DNA from: Gnetum montanum
Taxonomy: Eukaryota; Streptophyta; Gnetopsida; Gnetales; Gnetaceae
DNA length: 64,000 bases
Reading direction: 5' to 3'
Assembly (NCBI GenBank): GCA_015680685.1
Contig: MNCI01010387.1
Location: forward strand, 139,684-203,683
Shown in pieces: positions 1-11,124 of the stretch (position 1 is its first letter; every line of letters begins with the position of its first letter). The position numbers were made by a program, and so were the translations under genes. A model generated the notes under the pieces. That model worked only from the letters and a program-made list of their open reading frames with translations. It was not told the DNA's origin and made no database searches.

Positions 1-857
1 AGACACTAATTTCACCTTAATGGGACTCATGGAAACAAATTTATGTGTGTTTAAAATTTAATTAATAAAATAACAAATAATAATATTTAATCATAGCTAG
101 TAATAATTGAAACTCCTAAGAACTCCCATGTAAAAATATGCTCATAAAATATATTATTCCAACGCTACTAGTCTCATCAACATCACATCGAATATTCTAT
201 AAGTCCATATCCTTTCATACATCACATATTTATGCATAAACAATTTATAACCAAGATCGTAAAATTTTGAGAAATATGCAAAATAATACATCCAAACTCA
301 ATCTTTTAACTATCTACCCCCATGCCCACATCGCATGATCATATACATTAATCCAACACAAATATATATCAAAAAGGTAAAGACAATGCTCCAGTTAAAT
401 TTTTTTAAGTAGAAAGTCTAAACTAAGCATAAAATCCTAAAGAATCTAGCAAAACTCCATTTTTATTCAAACAAGTTCTGTATCCACATAGATACAACCG
501 AAACAATCCTAAATACAAGTTTAGAGCAAAGAATAATCTATCCATGAAGCTAGAGGAAGATAGAAGAATGGGGAAGAACAAACTTAAATTTGATTTTTTT
601 TTTCTTTCCAAAACAAAAAACCCAAATTCATCTTATAATGGATGTGAAGGAATAACTTATAAATAGGATGCTTTATAAATTATGCATAAAGCATATAAAC
701 TTATCTACAATACTTTTACGTTATGCACGTCACGTGCAAAACCCAATTTCCACTTTTAAATTTTTGAATTTTTTAAAAGAAATATTTTCATAAGTCTATT
801 TCTCTTATTTTTCTCTTTTAGTAATACCTCAGACTTTAACCATGCATACATGTAAGG
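1..857. other. AT-rich flank, no gene seen
   Basis: This is the left flank of the copia element E1. It is AT-rich with homopolymer runs (for example a T run near 592-602). The only open frame of note (423-611, minus) is a shadow of T-rich sequence. A CACGTG G-box-type hexamer sits at 731-736, but no transcript can be supported around it. It could be old repeat material or intergenic host DNA. Confidence 0.6.
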
Positions 858-1286
858 TGGATGAAGGCAAATCTGCCTTGATTTTCTCTAGATATTTCTA
901 CCTTGTTATATTCTTATCTATTTTATATTTGGTTCCATACCTATCCCCACGAAAATAAACTACCATATCACTTTTATTTTTGGGTTTATTTTTTAACCCA
1001 AGAAACATATAAGGACCTCTAAGGGAGCATCCTTGACACAACAATATAACACAATAATGGCCAATGCCTAAGCTATAATCCTCCATTGCAATTCTTCTCC
1101 ATTATTCTCATTGATTCTCTCTATGCTTCAATCTTAAAGATGTGCTGCTACTAATGGTCCAAGAGCTGATTTTTTGTTGGGGGTTTTCACCTTAAAGGTA
1201 TTCCCTAGGGTAACTCTATGTCTTTTTAATTTATGCACTTTTCTTTAAATTTAATATTATATTTGTGTAAGTGATTGGGAATAACA
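858..1286 (+). repeat. E1 5' LTR
   Basis: It aligns over its full length with 17521-17949, at identical length (429 bp). It begins TGGATGAAGG and ends ATAACA, giving the canonical TG...CA ends. The primer-binding site follows at once. Scattered substitutions between the two copies indicate an old insertion. Confidence 0.93.
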
Positions 1287-1288
1287 AC

Positions 1289-1300
1289 TGATATCAAAGC
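1289..1300 (+). other. E1 primer-binding site, initiator Met tRNA type
   Basis: TGATATCAAAGC lies 2 bp after the LTR end. It differs at two positions from the plant copia consensus TGGTATCAGAGC, which pairs with the 3' end of initiator Met tRNA. Confidence 0.85.
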
Positions 1301-1375
1301 TAGGTTCCATGCAGTACTATTATTTTGTCAAGTAATTGTAAGGAAAAATCATAACCAACTCTTTGTCCAAAATTG

Positions 1376-1990
1376 AAATTGAAACGTTCAATGAGTTCAA
1401 CTATGAATTATGGAAGATCAAGATAAAGGCTCTCCTTATTGAAAAGTACTAGCATAGTGTAATTTTGAAAGTTAAGCCTGATAAAATATCCAATGAAGAG
1501 TGGTAAAAGTTGAACCTAAAGGTGATAAGTATAATTCATTTATGTCTTTCAAATTCAGTATTTCTTAGTATTTCCAATGTTTCTTTTGCTAAAGATTTAT
1601 GGGATAAATTACAAACTTTGTATTAAACAAAGTCCCTAACTAATAAGTTGTTGTTGAAGAAATGCTTGTATGATTATAAAATGGTTGGTTGAAGGTACTG
1701 CTATTACAAAACACTTGAATATCTTCCATACACTCAGTTGCAATCTATGGGGGTGAAAATGGATGAGGAAGTTTAGTGCATCACACTTCTTAGCACACTT
1801 CCAGATTCATGAGAGACATTTTTGATGGCTATAAGTAATACATCTACCAGCTTTTTTGATAATATTGTTGGTCAAATGTTAGAATTGTGGTAAAGTTGGT
1901 CATGTAAAGAAAGATTGTAAAGCCCCTTTGAAAAACGGCAAAGAGAGTAATATATCAAAAAGTGATCAAGCTCCTCCTTCTTGAGAGGGA
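1376..1990 (+). pseudogene. gag: E1 gag remnant
   Basis: Capsid/nucleocapsid remnant. The start reads as a copia gag N-terminus (ETFNEFNYELWKIKIKALL). Next come a UBN2-type middle (FAKDLWDKLQTLY, MDEEV..LLSTLPDS) and a CCHC zinc knuckle at 1877-1918 with all four metal ligands (C-x2-C-x4-H-x4-C), although the second residue of the knuckle is now a TAG. At least eight in-frame stops are present. Most fit CAG/CAA to TAG/TAA or TGG to TGA/TAG changes, as expected from decay of methylated cytosines. Frameshifts are also present. Confidence 0.85.
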
Positions 1991-2026
1991 GATTTGTATG
2001 TTGTCTCATCTTCTAATAATGCTAAT

Positions 2027-3520
2027 ACGTCTTCATGGTATGTGGACTCCACTGCATCTCATCATTACAATCCACATGTTGATTGGTTTAATGAGTATAC
2101 ATCATCTAATCTTGGAATGATAAGATTGGGTAATGATGATTTATGCAAAGTTATAGGTTATGGAAAGGTAAAGATTTAGTTTTAAAATGGAGCAGTTAAA
2201 TCAATTCCCAATGTACATCATGTTCCAACACTTACTAAAAATATTTTGTCTGTAAGTGAATTGGATGATGCAGGACTAACTATTATCTTTGAAGGTGGAA
2301 AATGTTTAATATTGCATGGTTCATCTCTTTTGGCTTCTGGAATTAAAATAGGCAAATTGTATAAATTAGAAGTTAATACATTAAAGCAGAAATTGAGTGC
2401 ATTCACATTTATTGATTTAAATTCAAGTATTAATTTGTGGTATAATTTCTGGCATAAAAGAATGGGACATCTTGGTGAAAAAGGACTTAAGGAACTTTAC
2501 AAGAAAGGTAAATTTCAGCTTTCAAAAGATTCCTTGGATTTCTATCATCATTATCTTGAGAGGCATCACAGTTTTCAAAGAAGTAATGCTAAATATCTTG
2601 AGATATTAGAACTAATACGTAGTGATGTATGTGAACCAGATAAAGATAGTAAAACAAGTTCTCTTTGAGGTGCTATGTATTATGTTTCTTTTATTGATGA
2701 TTATTCTAGAAAGAATTGGAAAATTCATAGAATTCAAAGCTCTTGTTGAAAATTATTCAAGAAAGAAAATCAAAATTCTAAGAACTAACAATGGTGGTTA
2801 GTTTTGCTCAAATGAATTTAATGTTTTTTGTAAAAAAACAAGGCATTCAAAGGTAAAAGACTATTCCAGGGACTTCTAAACAAAATGGAGTAACATAGCA
2901 CTTCAATTGAACATTGATGGAATGTGCCAGATGTATACTTTGGTGAATCTAACCTTAACAAGTGTTTTTGGGGTGAAGAAGTAATGATTGCATGTTATCT
3001 TATCAATAGATCTTCTTCATCAACTCTGGATGGAAAAACTCCATAGGAAGTTTGGAGTGGTAGGTCCATTAATTTAAACTATTTGAAGATTTTTGGTTGT
3101 GAAGCCTATGTACATGTTCCAAAATATGATAGGTCCCAATTAGACTCTAAGTCTATCAAACATATTTTTCTTGGCTATGGACATGATGTCAAAGCTTATA
3201 AGTTGTATAACCCACAAACTAAAAGGGTTATTTATAGACGAGATGTCATCTTTAGAGAAAAATATGGCTCTATGAAGGAGGAATCCTCAAATACTAAAAC
3301 TCCTTCAAATGATGTAACTCCTATATATCTGTCTATTGAAATTAATAATGAAATTTCTAAGGGTCATCCTCCTTCAGCTAGGGATATTTCCCCTAGTGAA
3401 CAAGATGGTGATAGCATGGTAGATGAAGATGTAACACATGAAGAGGGAGAATATAGTTTAAGAGAACAACAAAATAAATATGATCATTTAAGACATTCAA
3501 CACATATACAATAATTACCT
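2027..3520 (+). pseudogene. pol: E1 protease and integrase remnant
   Basis: The protease core reads WYVDSTASHHY, where copia proteases have DSGA, so the catalytic triplet has lost its Gly (DST). The GAG-pre-integrase domain follows (LWYNFWHKRMGHLGEKGLKE, about 2437-2520). Integrase core pieces are FIDDYSRK and TNNGG; the latter replaces the usual TDNGG, so a catalytic Asp is lost. The C-terminal copia integrase segment FGCEAYVHVPK ... YRRDVIFRE (3083-3290) is clear and continues into an acidic linker to 3514. Frameshifts at about 2670-3080 break the core. Confidence 0.88.
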
Positions 3521-3619
3521 TCATGTTTAGAATAATATGTCCTGTTTACTAAAAATAATGAGCCATCAACATATAATAAGGCATGTTTTTTTATGCAAAA
3601 TTCAAAGGGGAAATAGACA

Positions 3620-4599
3620 ATGGATGTTGAAATGTCATCAATTCACAAAAATAAAACTTAGAAATTAACTGAGCTTCCATCAAAGAGAAAACCCATTGGA
3701 AATAAATGGGTGTATAGAATAAAATTTGGGAATCAATACAAAGCATGACTTGTAGCTAAAGGACTTTCTCAAAGAAAGGGGATTGATTATGATGAAATCT
3801 TCTCTCCAGTAGTAAAATTAACATTCATAGGATCATTTTTGGCTATAATAGCTACTTATGATCTTGAACTTGAATAAATGGATGTGGAAAAAACATTCCT
3901 CAATGGTGATCTTAAGGAAGAAATATATATGCTTCAACCTAAAGGATGTGAAATTAAAGGAAAAGAGCATATGATGTGTCAATTATTAAGATCACTATAT
4001 GGGCTCAAAAAAGCACCAATGATGTGGAATAAAAGGTTTAATGACCACATGATAAATCTTATCTTGTTGTCATATGTTGATGACATGTTAATAGTACGTA
4101 ATAAGATACATGATATTCATGAGTTAAAATATAGTCTCTCTTCTCAATTTGAGATGAAGGATATTAGTGTTGCACAAAACATTTTGGACATGGAAATTAA
4201 AAGGGATAGGGCTAACAAAAGGCTTTGTCTTGGATGGTCTGCATATGTTACAAATATTTTAAAAATATTTAATGTGCATGATTGCAAGCCTATGACTACA
4301 CCCTATGAAACTAGTATTAAACTTTTAGGTAAACAATGTCCAAAGACAAACAAAGAAAAAGAGATCATGGATAAAATTTCAAATGCTAGTGCTATCAATA
4401 GTTTAATGTATGTAATAGTCTCTACTAGACCTAATATTGCTTACATTGTTAGAAAACTTTCTAGGTATATGTCTAATCCAAGGAAACAACATTAAATTGT
4501 AGTGAAGTGAGTCTTCCGATATCTTTGTAGTACTTCAAATTATGGGATTTGTTATAAAAATGATTTCAATGGATTTCATTAATGCAAATTAGGATAGTT
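3620..4599 (+). pseudogene. pol: E1 reverse transcriptase remnant
   Basis: Copia RT. The N-terminal motif is KPIGNKWVYRIKF, followed by GIDYDEIFSPVVK and DVEKTFLNGDLKEEIYM (consensus has KTAFLHGDL). LLRSLYGLKKAP comes next, then the catalytic LSYVDDMLIV at about 4065-4095. About 30 residues expected between FNDHMI and the YVDD strand are missing, so there is an internal deletion. The C-terminal end SLMYVIVSTRPNIAYIV..LSRYMSNP is well kept. Translation runs into the start of RNase H and is cut at 4604 by the E2 insertion. Confidence 0.9.
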
Positions 4600-4604
4600 A
4601 TATT

Positions 4605-5809
4605 TGTTAACCTTTTGGTATGTGAAAACCTTAAAGAAATGGAAGAACAAGGATGCTTGTATTTTGGTTATTGTGTTTTGGTTGTTGTGTAGGAAATGGA
4701 AGAATAAGGATGCTTGTAATGTGGTTGTTGTGAAATGACTTAGACTTGAATTTTGAGACAACAAGAGAGCTCAAACAAGAAAGAAATCTACAAGGTTTTA
4801 AGAAAGCATGCAAAAATTCAAGAGCAAGGACAAGGAACAAAGATTTTAACATGCAAAGAAAATTGAAGAAAGATATCTCCAAGAAACAATAGATGTCTTG
4901 GCCAAGTTGAAGGTTGCTCAGAATAAGATGTCTTTGAAAAATAACAAATGTCTTGGTTGAATTGAAGGTTTCTTAGAAGAAGACATCTCTGAAAAATAGT
5001 AGATGTCTTTCTAGTGAGAAAGACATCTTCATGAGGACATCTCCACAAATATGTCTTTCTTGTGGAGAAGATGTCTTTCTAGAATGAAGGTTTGATGCAG
5101 AAATACGTCTCAACCTCAAAGAAGATGTCTCCAGTGATTGTTAGATAGTCATTGCATGAATTTTGAGGTGATTTTAGAAACATATTGGCTATAAGAAGAC
5201 TTTATTCCATTGGGAAATAAGCAAGCATTGTGTACTATCAAGTGTCATTATCAAGAAATCTTTGTAATCATTATTCTCTTATTATTGTTCCTCATTGTAC
5301 TATCTTTTGTCTTTTGTAATTAGTCAAAGTGAGTTGTACCTCAAAGTATATAGATCAGCAAAATTATTTGCATTCATTCCTTGTAATTATTATTCTCTTT
5401 TGTTGTCTTGTGGGGATGTACTTCTTGTGGAAAGGAATCTTGCTTAAGCTTGTTGGGGTCCTAAGGGATTAAGTGTTGGTGTAGTGCCACAACACTCTGA
5501 AGTAGAGCTCAAGTTGTAAAGGTTGTGAGATCCTGGAAACCACATTTTAAGCTTATTAAGACCTTGTAAGGTTGAGTGGATTCATTGCATCAAATCACTC
5601 TGAAGTGGAGCTTAGAGCTTGTATAGGGTTTGGTACTCTTCAAACCACATTTTAAGAGCAACAAATTCCAAAGGTGTGCTAGAAAACTACCCTCCAAGTG
5701 TGGACTATCCAAGTTGTGGAACCACATTAATTTTGTTGTGTACTTTATTTCAAAGAATTTTTACTTTGGGAAACTTATTCATCTGTCCTTCTAAGTTCAA
5801 TGATTCTCA
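4605..5809 (+). repeat. E2 5' LTR (LTR-A family)
   Basis: 1205 bp, starting TGTTAACCTTTTGGTATG and ending TGATTCTCA. It matches 9295-10279/16841-17024 and, in reverse, 19160-20331 and 23641-24833. Between about 4865 and 5135 it carries a dense array of AGATGTCTT / AAGACATCT-type decamers, with one remaining ACGT form (ATACGTCTC, about 5104). These look like decayed copies of a GACGTC-centred palindrome. Confidence 0.92.
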
Positions 5810-5811
5810 AG

Positions 5812-5823
5812 TGGTATCAAAGC
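5812..5823 (+). other. E2 primer-binding site
   Basis: TGGTATCAAAGC lies 2 bp after the LTR end and is an 11/12 match to the Met-tRNA site typical of copia elements. Confidence 0.88.
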
Positions 5824-5861
5824 CTGGTACTTTTCTTCATCATTAACTTCAAGAATAAACA

Positions 5862-6966
5862 ATGGAGGGGACATATTATATAAAGCCACCTATGCTCAAT
5901 GGATTTGACTTCACCTATTGGAAAGCTAGGATGTAAGGATTCTTTGAATTTATGGAGTTCAAAGTTTGGGAGTCCATCCTTGAAGGCTACACTCCACTTG
6001 TCAACAACTCCATCAAAACCATCAATCCCCACAACAAATGTATACAAGAGGAGAAATATAAGTTTATGTTTGACTCAAAAGTCAAAAATTGTTTATATTA
6101 CTTCTTGAATAAATTTGAGTTTAATAGAGTACTAGGATGTAAAATGGCCAAAGAAATTTGATAAACATTAGAAGCTACTCATGAAGGAACCTCTATTTTA
6201 AAACAATCTAAATTGTTAGTTTTGCAAATTGAATATGAGAAGCTTAAAATAAGAGAAGGTGAGAAAATGAAAGATTACTTCTCTACAACAAATGATATTG
6301 TTGTAGCCATTAGAGGTATCAGTAAAAATTTGATCAAGAGCAATGTCATCATTAAAATGATATAAACACTTTAGTTAGAGTTCAAACCAAAGGTCACATC
6401 CATGGAGGAAATCAAAGATTTTTCAACTCTAAAATTTAAAGAGCTTCAAAGTGCTCTCATTACTTATGAAATGAATGTCATAAGAAAAGAAGTTATCCAA
6501 GAGAAACCCATTGCTCTATAGACTACCTCCAAGGAGAAGAAGCTCAATGAACATGATGAGGGAAATGAAGATGAGATTGATAGCAAGAAGAAGTAATGGG
6601 TCAAATCAACAAAGATCCAATCTATTCAAAGGTAAAGAAAGAGGTAAAAAAATTTTAAATTATAACCTTAATTTATCTTCTATAGAATGTTGGATCTATG
6701 GTGGAAGAGGTTATATGGCCTCCGAATGTCCTAAAAATAGCAAGTTGCAACACAAGAGTAGATCCAATGATGAGGTAGAGAAGACCAACTTTTATACAAG
6801 TTGGGATGATGGGGAGCAAAGTGAGCAAGAGGTGGATGATGATGTGAAAAATTCTCATCTTATTTGTGTGGTCCTCATTGATGATGACGCTAATTCATCA
6901 AATGATGATGTTAATGATGAAAATAAGTTTGATCTTTTATGCAATGAAATTTTGTCTTTTTAAAAT
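5862..6966 (+). pseudogene. gag: E2 gag remnant, SIRE-like
   Basis: The start ATGGAGGGG gives MEGTYYIKPPMLNGFDFTYW, typical of SIRE/Maximus-like gag (DUF4219 then UBN2). FMEFKVWESILEGYTPLVNN and CLYYFLNKFEFNRV follow, then a segment with the SIRE-type order (KMKDYFS..NDIVVAIRG, EFKPKVTSMEEIKDFSTLKF). The zinc knuckle CWIYGGRGYMASEC has lost its second Cys (Tyr) and its His (Tyr), so it cannot bind zinc. An acidic tail (SWDDGEQSEQEVDDD) follows. Stops at WKARM* and KEI* break the N-terminus, and the frame from 6511 to 6963 is open. E4 has the homologous protein on the other strand. Confidence 0.87.
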
Positions 6967-7708
6967 CTTTGCAATAAGTTAAATAAACAAGTAAAAACTA
7001 AGGATCAGGAGATCTCCTTGTTGAATTTAACTATTTGTAACCTTACTAAGGAATTCTCAAACCTAAGGGCTGAGAATGAAAACCTAACCTTGTCTTATGA
7101 ATAGGTCAAAGTAGAAATTGCAAATGCCAAATTAGTAAATGAAAGGCTGGTAAAGGGAAAGGAATCCCTTCGGATGGTACTAGGAAAAGGAAGAAGTCCA
7201 CATGATAAGAGTGGTTTGGGATGTTGCATGCAAGAGAAACCACCTTCAATAAATCCACCACAATCAAATGACCTTTGAAGGAAAATGCTACTACATCAAA
7301 ATTAGAGGAAGCTCCTATCCATCAAAATGATTCTAAAAGGTTTGATCATCCAAATCATTCATACTATCATAGGAGGATTAGGTGCTATTATTTTCATAAA
7401 TTAGGGCATAAACAATGGGATTGAAATATTAAGTATTATCATATGAATAGTTGGCCATATCATAAGACTCCTTGGTCTTATCAAAGTGCATTGAGAAAGG
7501 ACTTTTTTTAGGATCATAGGAGAGATTGGACTTCAACTCAAAAGAAGAAAGGAATCAAGAAAAAATGGAGAATTAAAAGACAGGAACAGGGGAACCAAGA
7601 AACTCTCATTAACAAATTCATGAGAGGAAGCCAAGCCTTGGATATTGAAGAAGTTCAGTTGAGAAGAGAATCCTCAAAAGAGGAAATTCCTTCTTTAGCT
7701 CTTTGAGT
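6967..7708 (+). pseudogene. E2 post-gag coiled coil and second knuckle
   Basis: The frame continues past a TAA with a heptad-rich helix (EISLLNLTICNLTKEFSNLR, AENENLTLSYE, NERLVKGKESLRMVLGKG). The motif DKSGLG follows, as in SIRE-type gag polyproteins. A second knuckle-like RCYYFHKLGHKQWD comes next, with C/H ligands partly lost, and a basic tail (KKKGIKKKWRIKRQ) ends near 7705. In autonomous SIRE elements the protease and integrase would begin here; instead the frame closes at SLAL*. Confidence 0.7.
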
Positions 7709-9294
7709 ACCTTTAATTTTCAACAGAATAGTAGGTAAGTCAAGGTAAGTTTCTATCTCCTTACTTGCTAAATTTTATGAATTCTAAATTGTTTTTGACA
7801 TATAATGAAGGTTTTCTCTTGATCAACTCTTATAAGAGAATTTTTTTGAGTAATTATTTGTAGTATTCTTTATGTGCATATAAGCATGTTTTTTTGAAAG
7901 TTTGTGATGTGGCATTTAAACTAAATTTATTGGGTACTTACTTTGGCTACATTTACAATGAACTATACATTATTATGTTTCTTTTGAATATTCAATATTT
8001 TAAATTTGTTTCTTTGATAAAAATCATTAATATTTTGAAGAACATTTTTTAGATGAACTATCAATACCAATAGGAGATTCTAGTCTCCACACTTAATTTT
8101 AACATTAGTTTGTAGGTCTGGTACTTTGATGAAAAAAGATTAAGTTGAACCAAAAATAGCTTTATAATCTACACTTTTGCAAGGGGAGGTTGTACCTAAT
8201 CATCAATTATCATTCAAGGAGGCACTAGTATAGGGGAAGTCCTTTGACGCTCTTACCAAAAGGCACTCTAGTAGCAAAACTTCATTTCAACTCTTCGTCA
8301 TAAAAATGAGCAAAGGAGAGGATTTTTCTGGTAATTGTTTACAATTTTTTTAAAAGAAGATCCTCATTAGTAAATGGTCCTAAAAATTTTATGACCTAAC
8401 TTGAGAACCCTTTTGATTATATTCACATTAAGTACCTATGATCCTTATTGTAAATATGTACTCATCTCGAAGAATCTTAGGTACTAGCATTGGTACTCAA
8501 AATGGTGTTATTAATTTCTTTTGATAAAACCTGAAGTATATCTATGTTGATAGACATTTTATTTCTTTATTTTGGACAAATAAATGTTTGGTCCTGGTTG
8601 CTCTTTTATACATTTAGGATGTTGGAATGTGTTGCTTTATCTGGGATTATGTTTTTACCTTCTTGTATTAAGAAAGTCTGTCTTGTGTTAATATGTGGTG
8701 TTAGCTCCATTTATAAGCACTTATAAGAGGATATATTTGGTACTATCAGAATATTCAGTTTTGTGAATGTATGTGCACAATGTGATTACCTTTCTAATTA
8801 TATGAATATGTATGGTTGTATATTGTTATGGAAAAATCTTCTTTTCTAAAAAGCCTTAAATTAAACTTTCTTTTATATTATAATATACATAGTTTCAATT
8901 TAGAGCTGCTATTTAATTGATTACTCAAAAGGCTCCTTGGTTTTGAGATAGAACATTCATTGAAAATCCTAGATCTAATGTGAATCTTGGGGTGAACAAA
9001 TAAAGGGTTGTTCTTGATATAAATGATTTTACTTTATTATCCCTATGGAACTTCTAAATGTTGAATCATTATTACATACACTTGAACAAGTTTCCTTTGC
9101 TCAAGGTTTATTCATGAGGAGTAATGAGAATGGCTATACTTGTCCTTCAATAATCTATCTTCTTAGCAATTTTTTCTGTGATTTCTTCATTCCCTTTTTG
9201 TTCATGTCCAAAAAAGGAGAAGTGTTTTTGTATGTTGTGCTTAGACTAACCCATGTTCTTATGTTTTGGACATTACCAAAAAGGGGAAGATCAT
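7709..9294 (+). other. E2 non-coding 3' internal region with polypurine tract
   Basis: 1.6 kb without recognisable coding sequence, T-rich, where pol would lie in an autonomous element. Short open frames at 8544-8726 and 9045-9344 have no family resemblance. The purine-rich AAAAAGGGGAAGATCA (about 9279-9294) directly precedes the 3' LTR and is the likely plus-strand primer. Confidence 0.7.
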
Positions 9295-10279
9295 TGACCT
9301 TTTGGTATGTCAAAACCTTAAAGAAAATGAAAGAACAAGGATGATTATATTTTGGTTGTTATGTAGAAATGGAAGAGCAAGGATGCTTGTATTTTGGTTG
9401 TTGTGAAACGACTTGGACTTGAATGTTGAGACAACATGAGAGCTTAAAGAAGAAAGACATCTACAAGGTTTCAAGAAAGCATGTGGAAATTCAAGACCAA
9501 TAACAAGAAATGAAGATTTCAAAATGCAAAGAAAATTGAAGAAATACATCTCCAAGAAATAGCAGATGTCTTGCTCAACTTGAAGGTTGCTCAGAAGAAG
9601 ATGTCTTGGAAAAGCAGTAGATGTTCTGGCCAAGTTGAAGGTTGTGCAGAAGAAGATGTCTTTGAAAAATGGCAAACATCTTTCTGATGAGAAAGACATC
9701 TTCATGAAGACATCCTTCCTATGGAGAAGACGTCTTTCTAGAATAAATGTTTGATGAGAAAAGACATCTCAACCTTGAAGAAGATGTCTCCAGTGATCGT
9801 TAGATAGCCATTGCATGAATTCTAAGGTGATTTCAAAAACATATTAACTATAAGAAGACTTCATTTCATTGAGAAATAAGCAAGAATTATGTACTATCAA
9901 GTGTCATTATCAAGTAATCATTATAATCATCACTCTCTTGTTATTGTTCCTCATTGTACTATATTTTGTTTATTGTAATTGGTCAAAGTGAGCTATACCT
10001 CAAAGTACAAGGATTAGAAAACTTAGTTTCATTCATTCCTTGTAATTGTTTTTCTCTTTTGTTGCCCTGTGGGATTGATGTGCTTCTTATGGGAAGGCAT
10101 CTTGCTTAAGCTTGCCATGATCCTAAGGGATTGAGTGTTGGTGTAGTGCCATAATACTTTGGAGCAGAGCTTAAGTTGTAAAGGTTGTGGGATCCTAGAA
10201 ACCACATTCTAAGCTTGATCACAGTGGATTTCTTACATCAAATCACTCTAGAGTGAAACTTAGAGCTTGTACAATGTGT
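9295..10279 (+). repeat. E2 3' LTR, left part
   Basis: Starts TGACCTTTTGGTATGTC and follows the 5' LTR to the point where B2 inserts. It carries the same GATGTC/GACATC array (about 9545-9800), including one AAGACGTCTTTC that keeps the ACGT core. TGTGT at 10275-10279 is the left target duplication of B2. Confidence 0.9.
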
Positions 10280-10292
10280 TGATGAGTGGCGA

Positions 10293-11124
10293 TGATGAGT
10301 GGAAAGGTACCCCTACACTCAACCATACGAATACGAGCATTCACGCATGATTTGGTCGAACTCCGTAGACAAGCTAGTTGTGGTATCTAAATCATTACAC
10401 ATTGATCACAGTTCGTTGTCTTCCCACCTGGACTAGTATTTGCTTTGTCACGTATGATTTAGTCCAGAGTGAGGTGTATGATGTGATCCTAAAATAATGT
10501 TACTCCTAGAGACAATGGGAAATAATCTTGATTAAACTAATGAGTAATAGAAAATGAAGTCTAAGCTAACCTAAGTGTGATAAGCATCCGTTCCTTAATC
10601 ATCCGTACACATCTTGGACCTCATGCACGACTACTACTGGGATTACCAAGCATAGATCCTAGGTACACTACTGGGTTACCAAGTAGTCACACTTAAATGC
10701 TCGTGATTAAGTTGTACTCATTCCACATTTAACAATAGGAATAGTAAATGATGATAAAGAAATATTAACTAAGAAAATAATAAATAACAATAACAATTAA
10801 ATAATTAAAACTAAGTGAATGCTACAATGATGAAGTAATCTCGATCTTTATTTTCGGTCATGTGCACGTCCAAGTACATCACACTCGAATAAAGGTGTCA
10901 TACAATTACAAGCATCATGTTGTGGGCATGCAGTTGGGAAAATAGTCTAACTCCTATGGAAAAAAAATGCAAGGGCTTCGCTAGAACTACTAGAAAGATA
11001 CCTAAATGAGGTAGAAGGCCCTCTTATTTATAGGCCAAGATAGGTGGTTGCGTAAATGGGGCCACGTTGATGGGCCCACATCGACATGGCCAAGTTGATG
11101 CATTAACTAAATGACACTTCATCA
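10293..11124 (-). repeat. E3 3' LTR
   Basis: 832 bp, starting TGATGAGTGGAAAGG and ending ACTTCATCA on the + strand. Landmarks of the family are the doubled TACTGGGRTTACCAAG (10635-10683) and a minus-strand TATAAATA box at 11024-11032. The U3 end (about 11040-11124) carries GCCACGTTGATGGGCCCACA-type short repeats that differ from other LTR-B copies. Confidence 0.9.

Noticed and set aside
723-740. CACGTG G-box as a host promoter
   Set aside because: Isolated hexamer in AT-rich DNA with no TATA box or coding sequence within 1 kb that is not retrotransposon.
4579-5048. Minus-strand ORFs in the LTR-A (also 9310-9705)
   Set aside because: They recur only because the LTR repeats; no start context or protein family, and they run through the GATGTC array.
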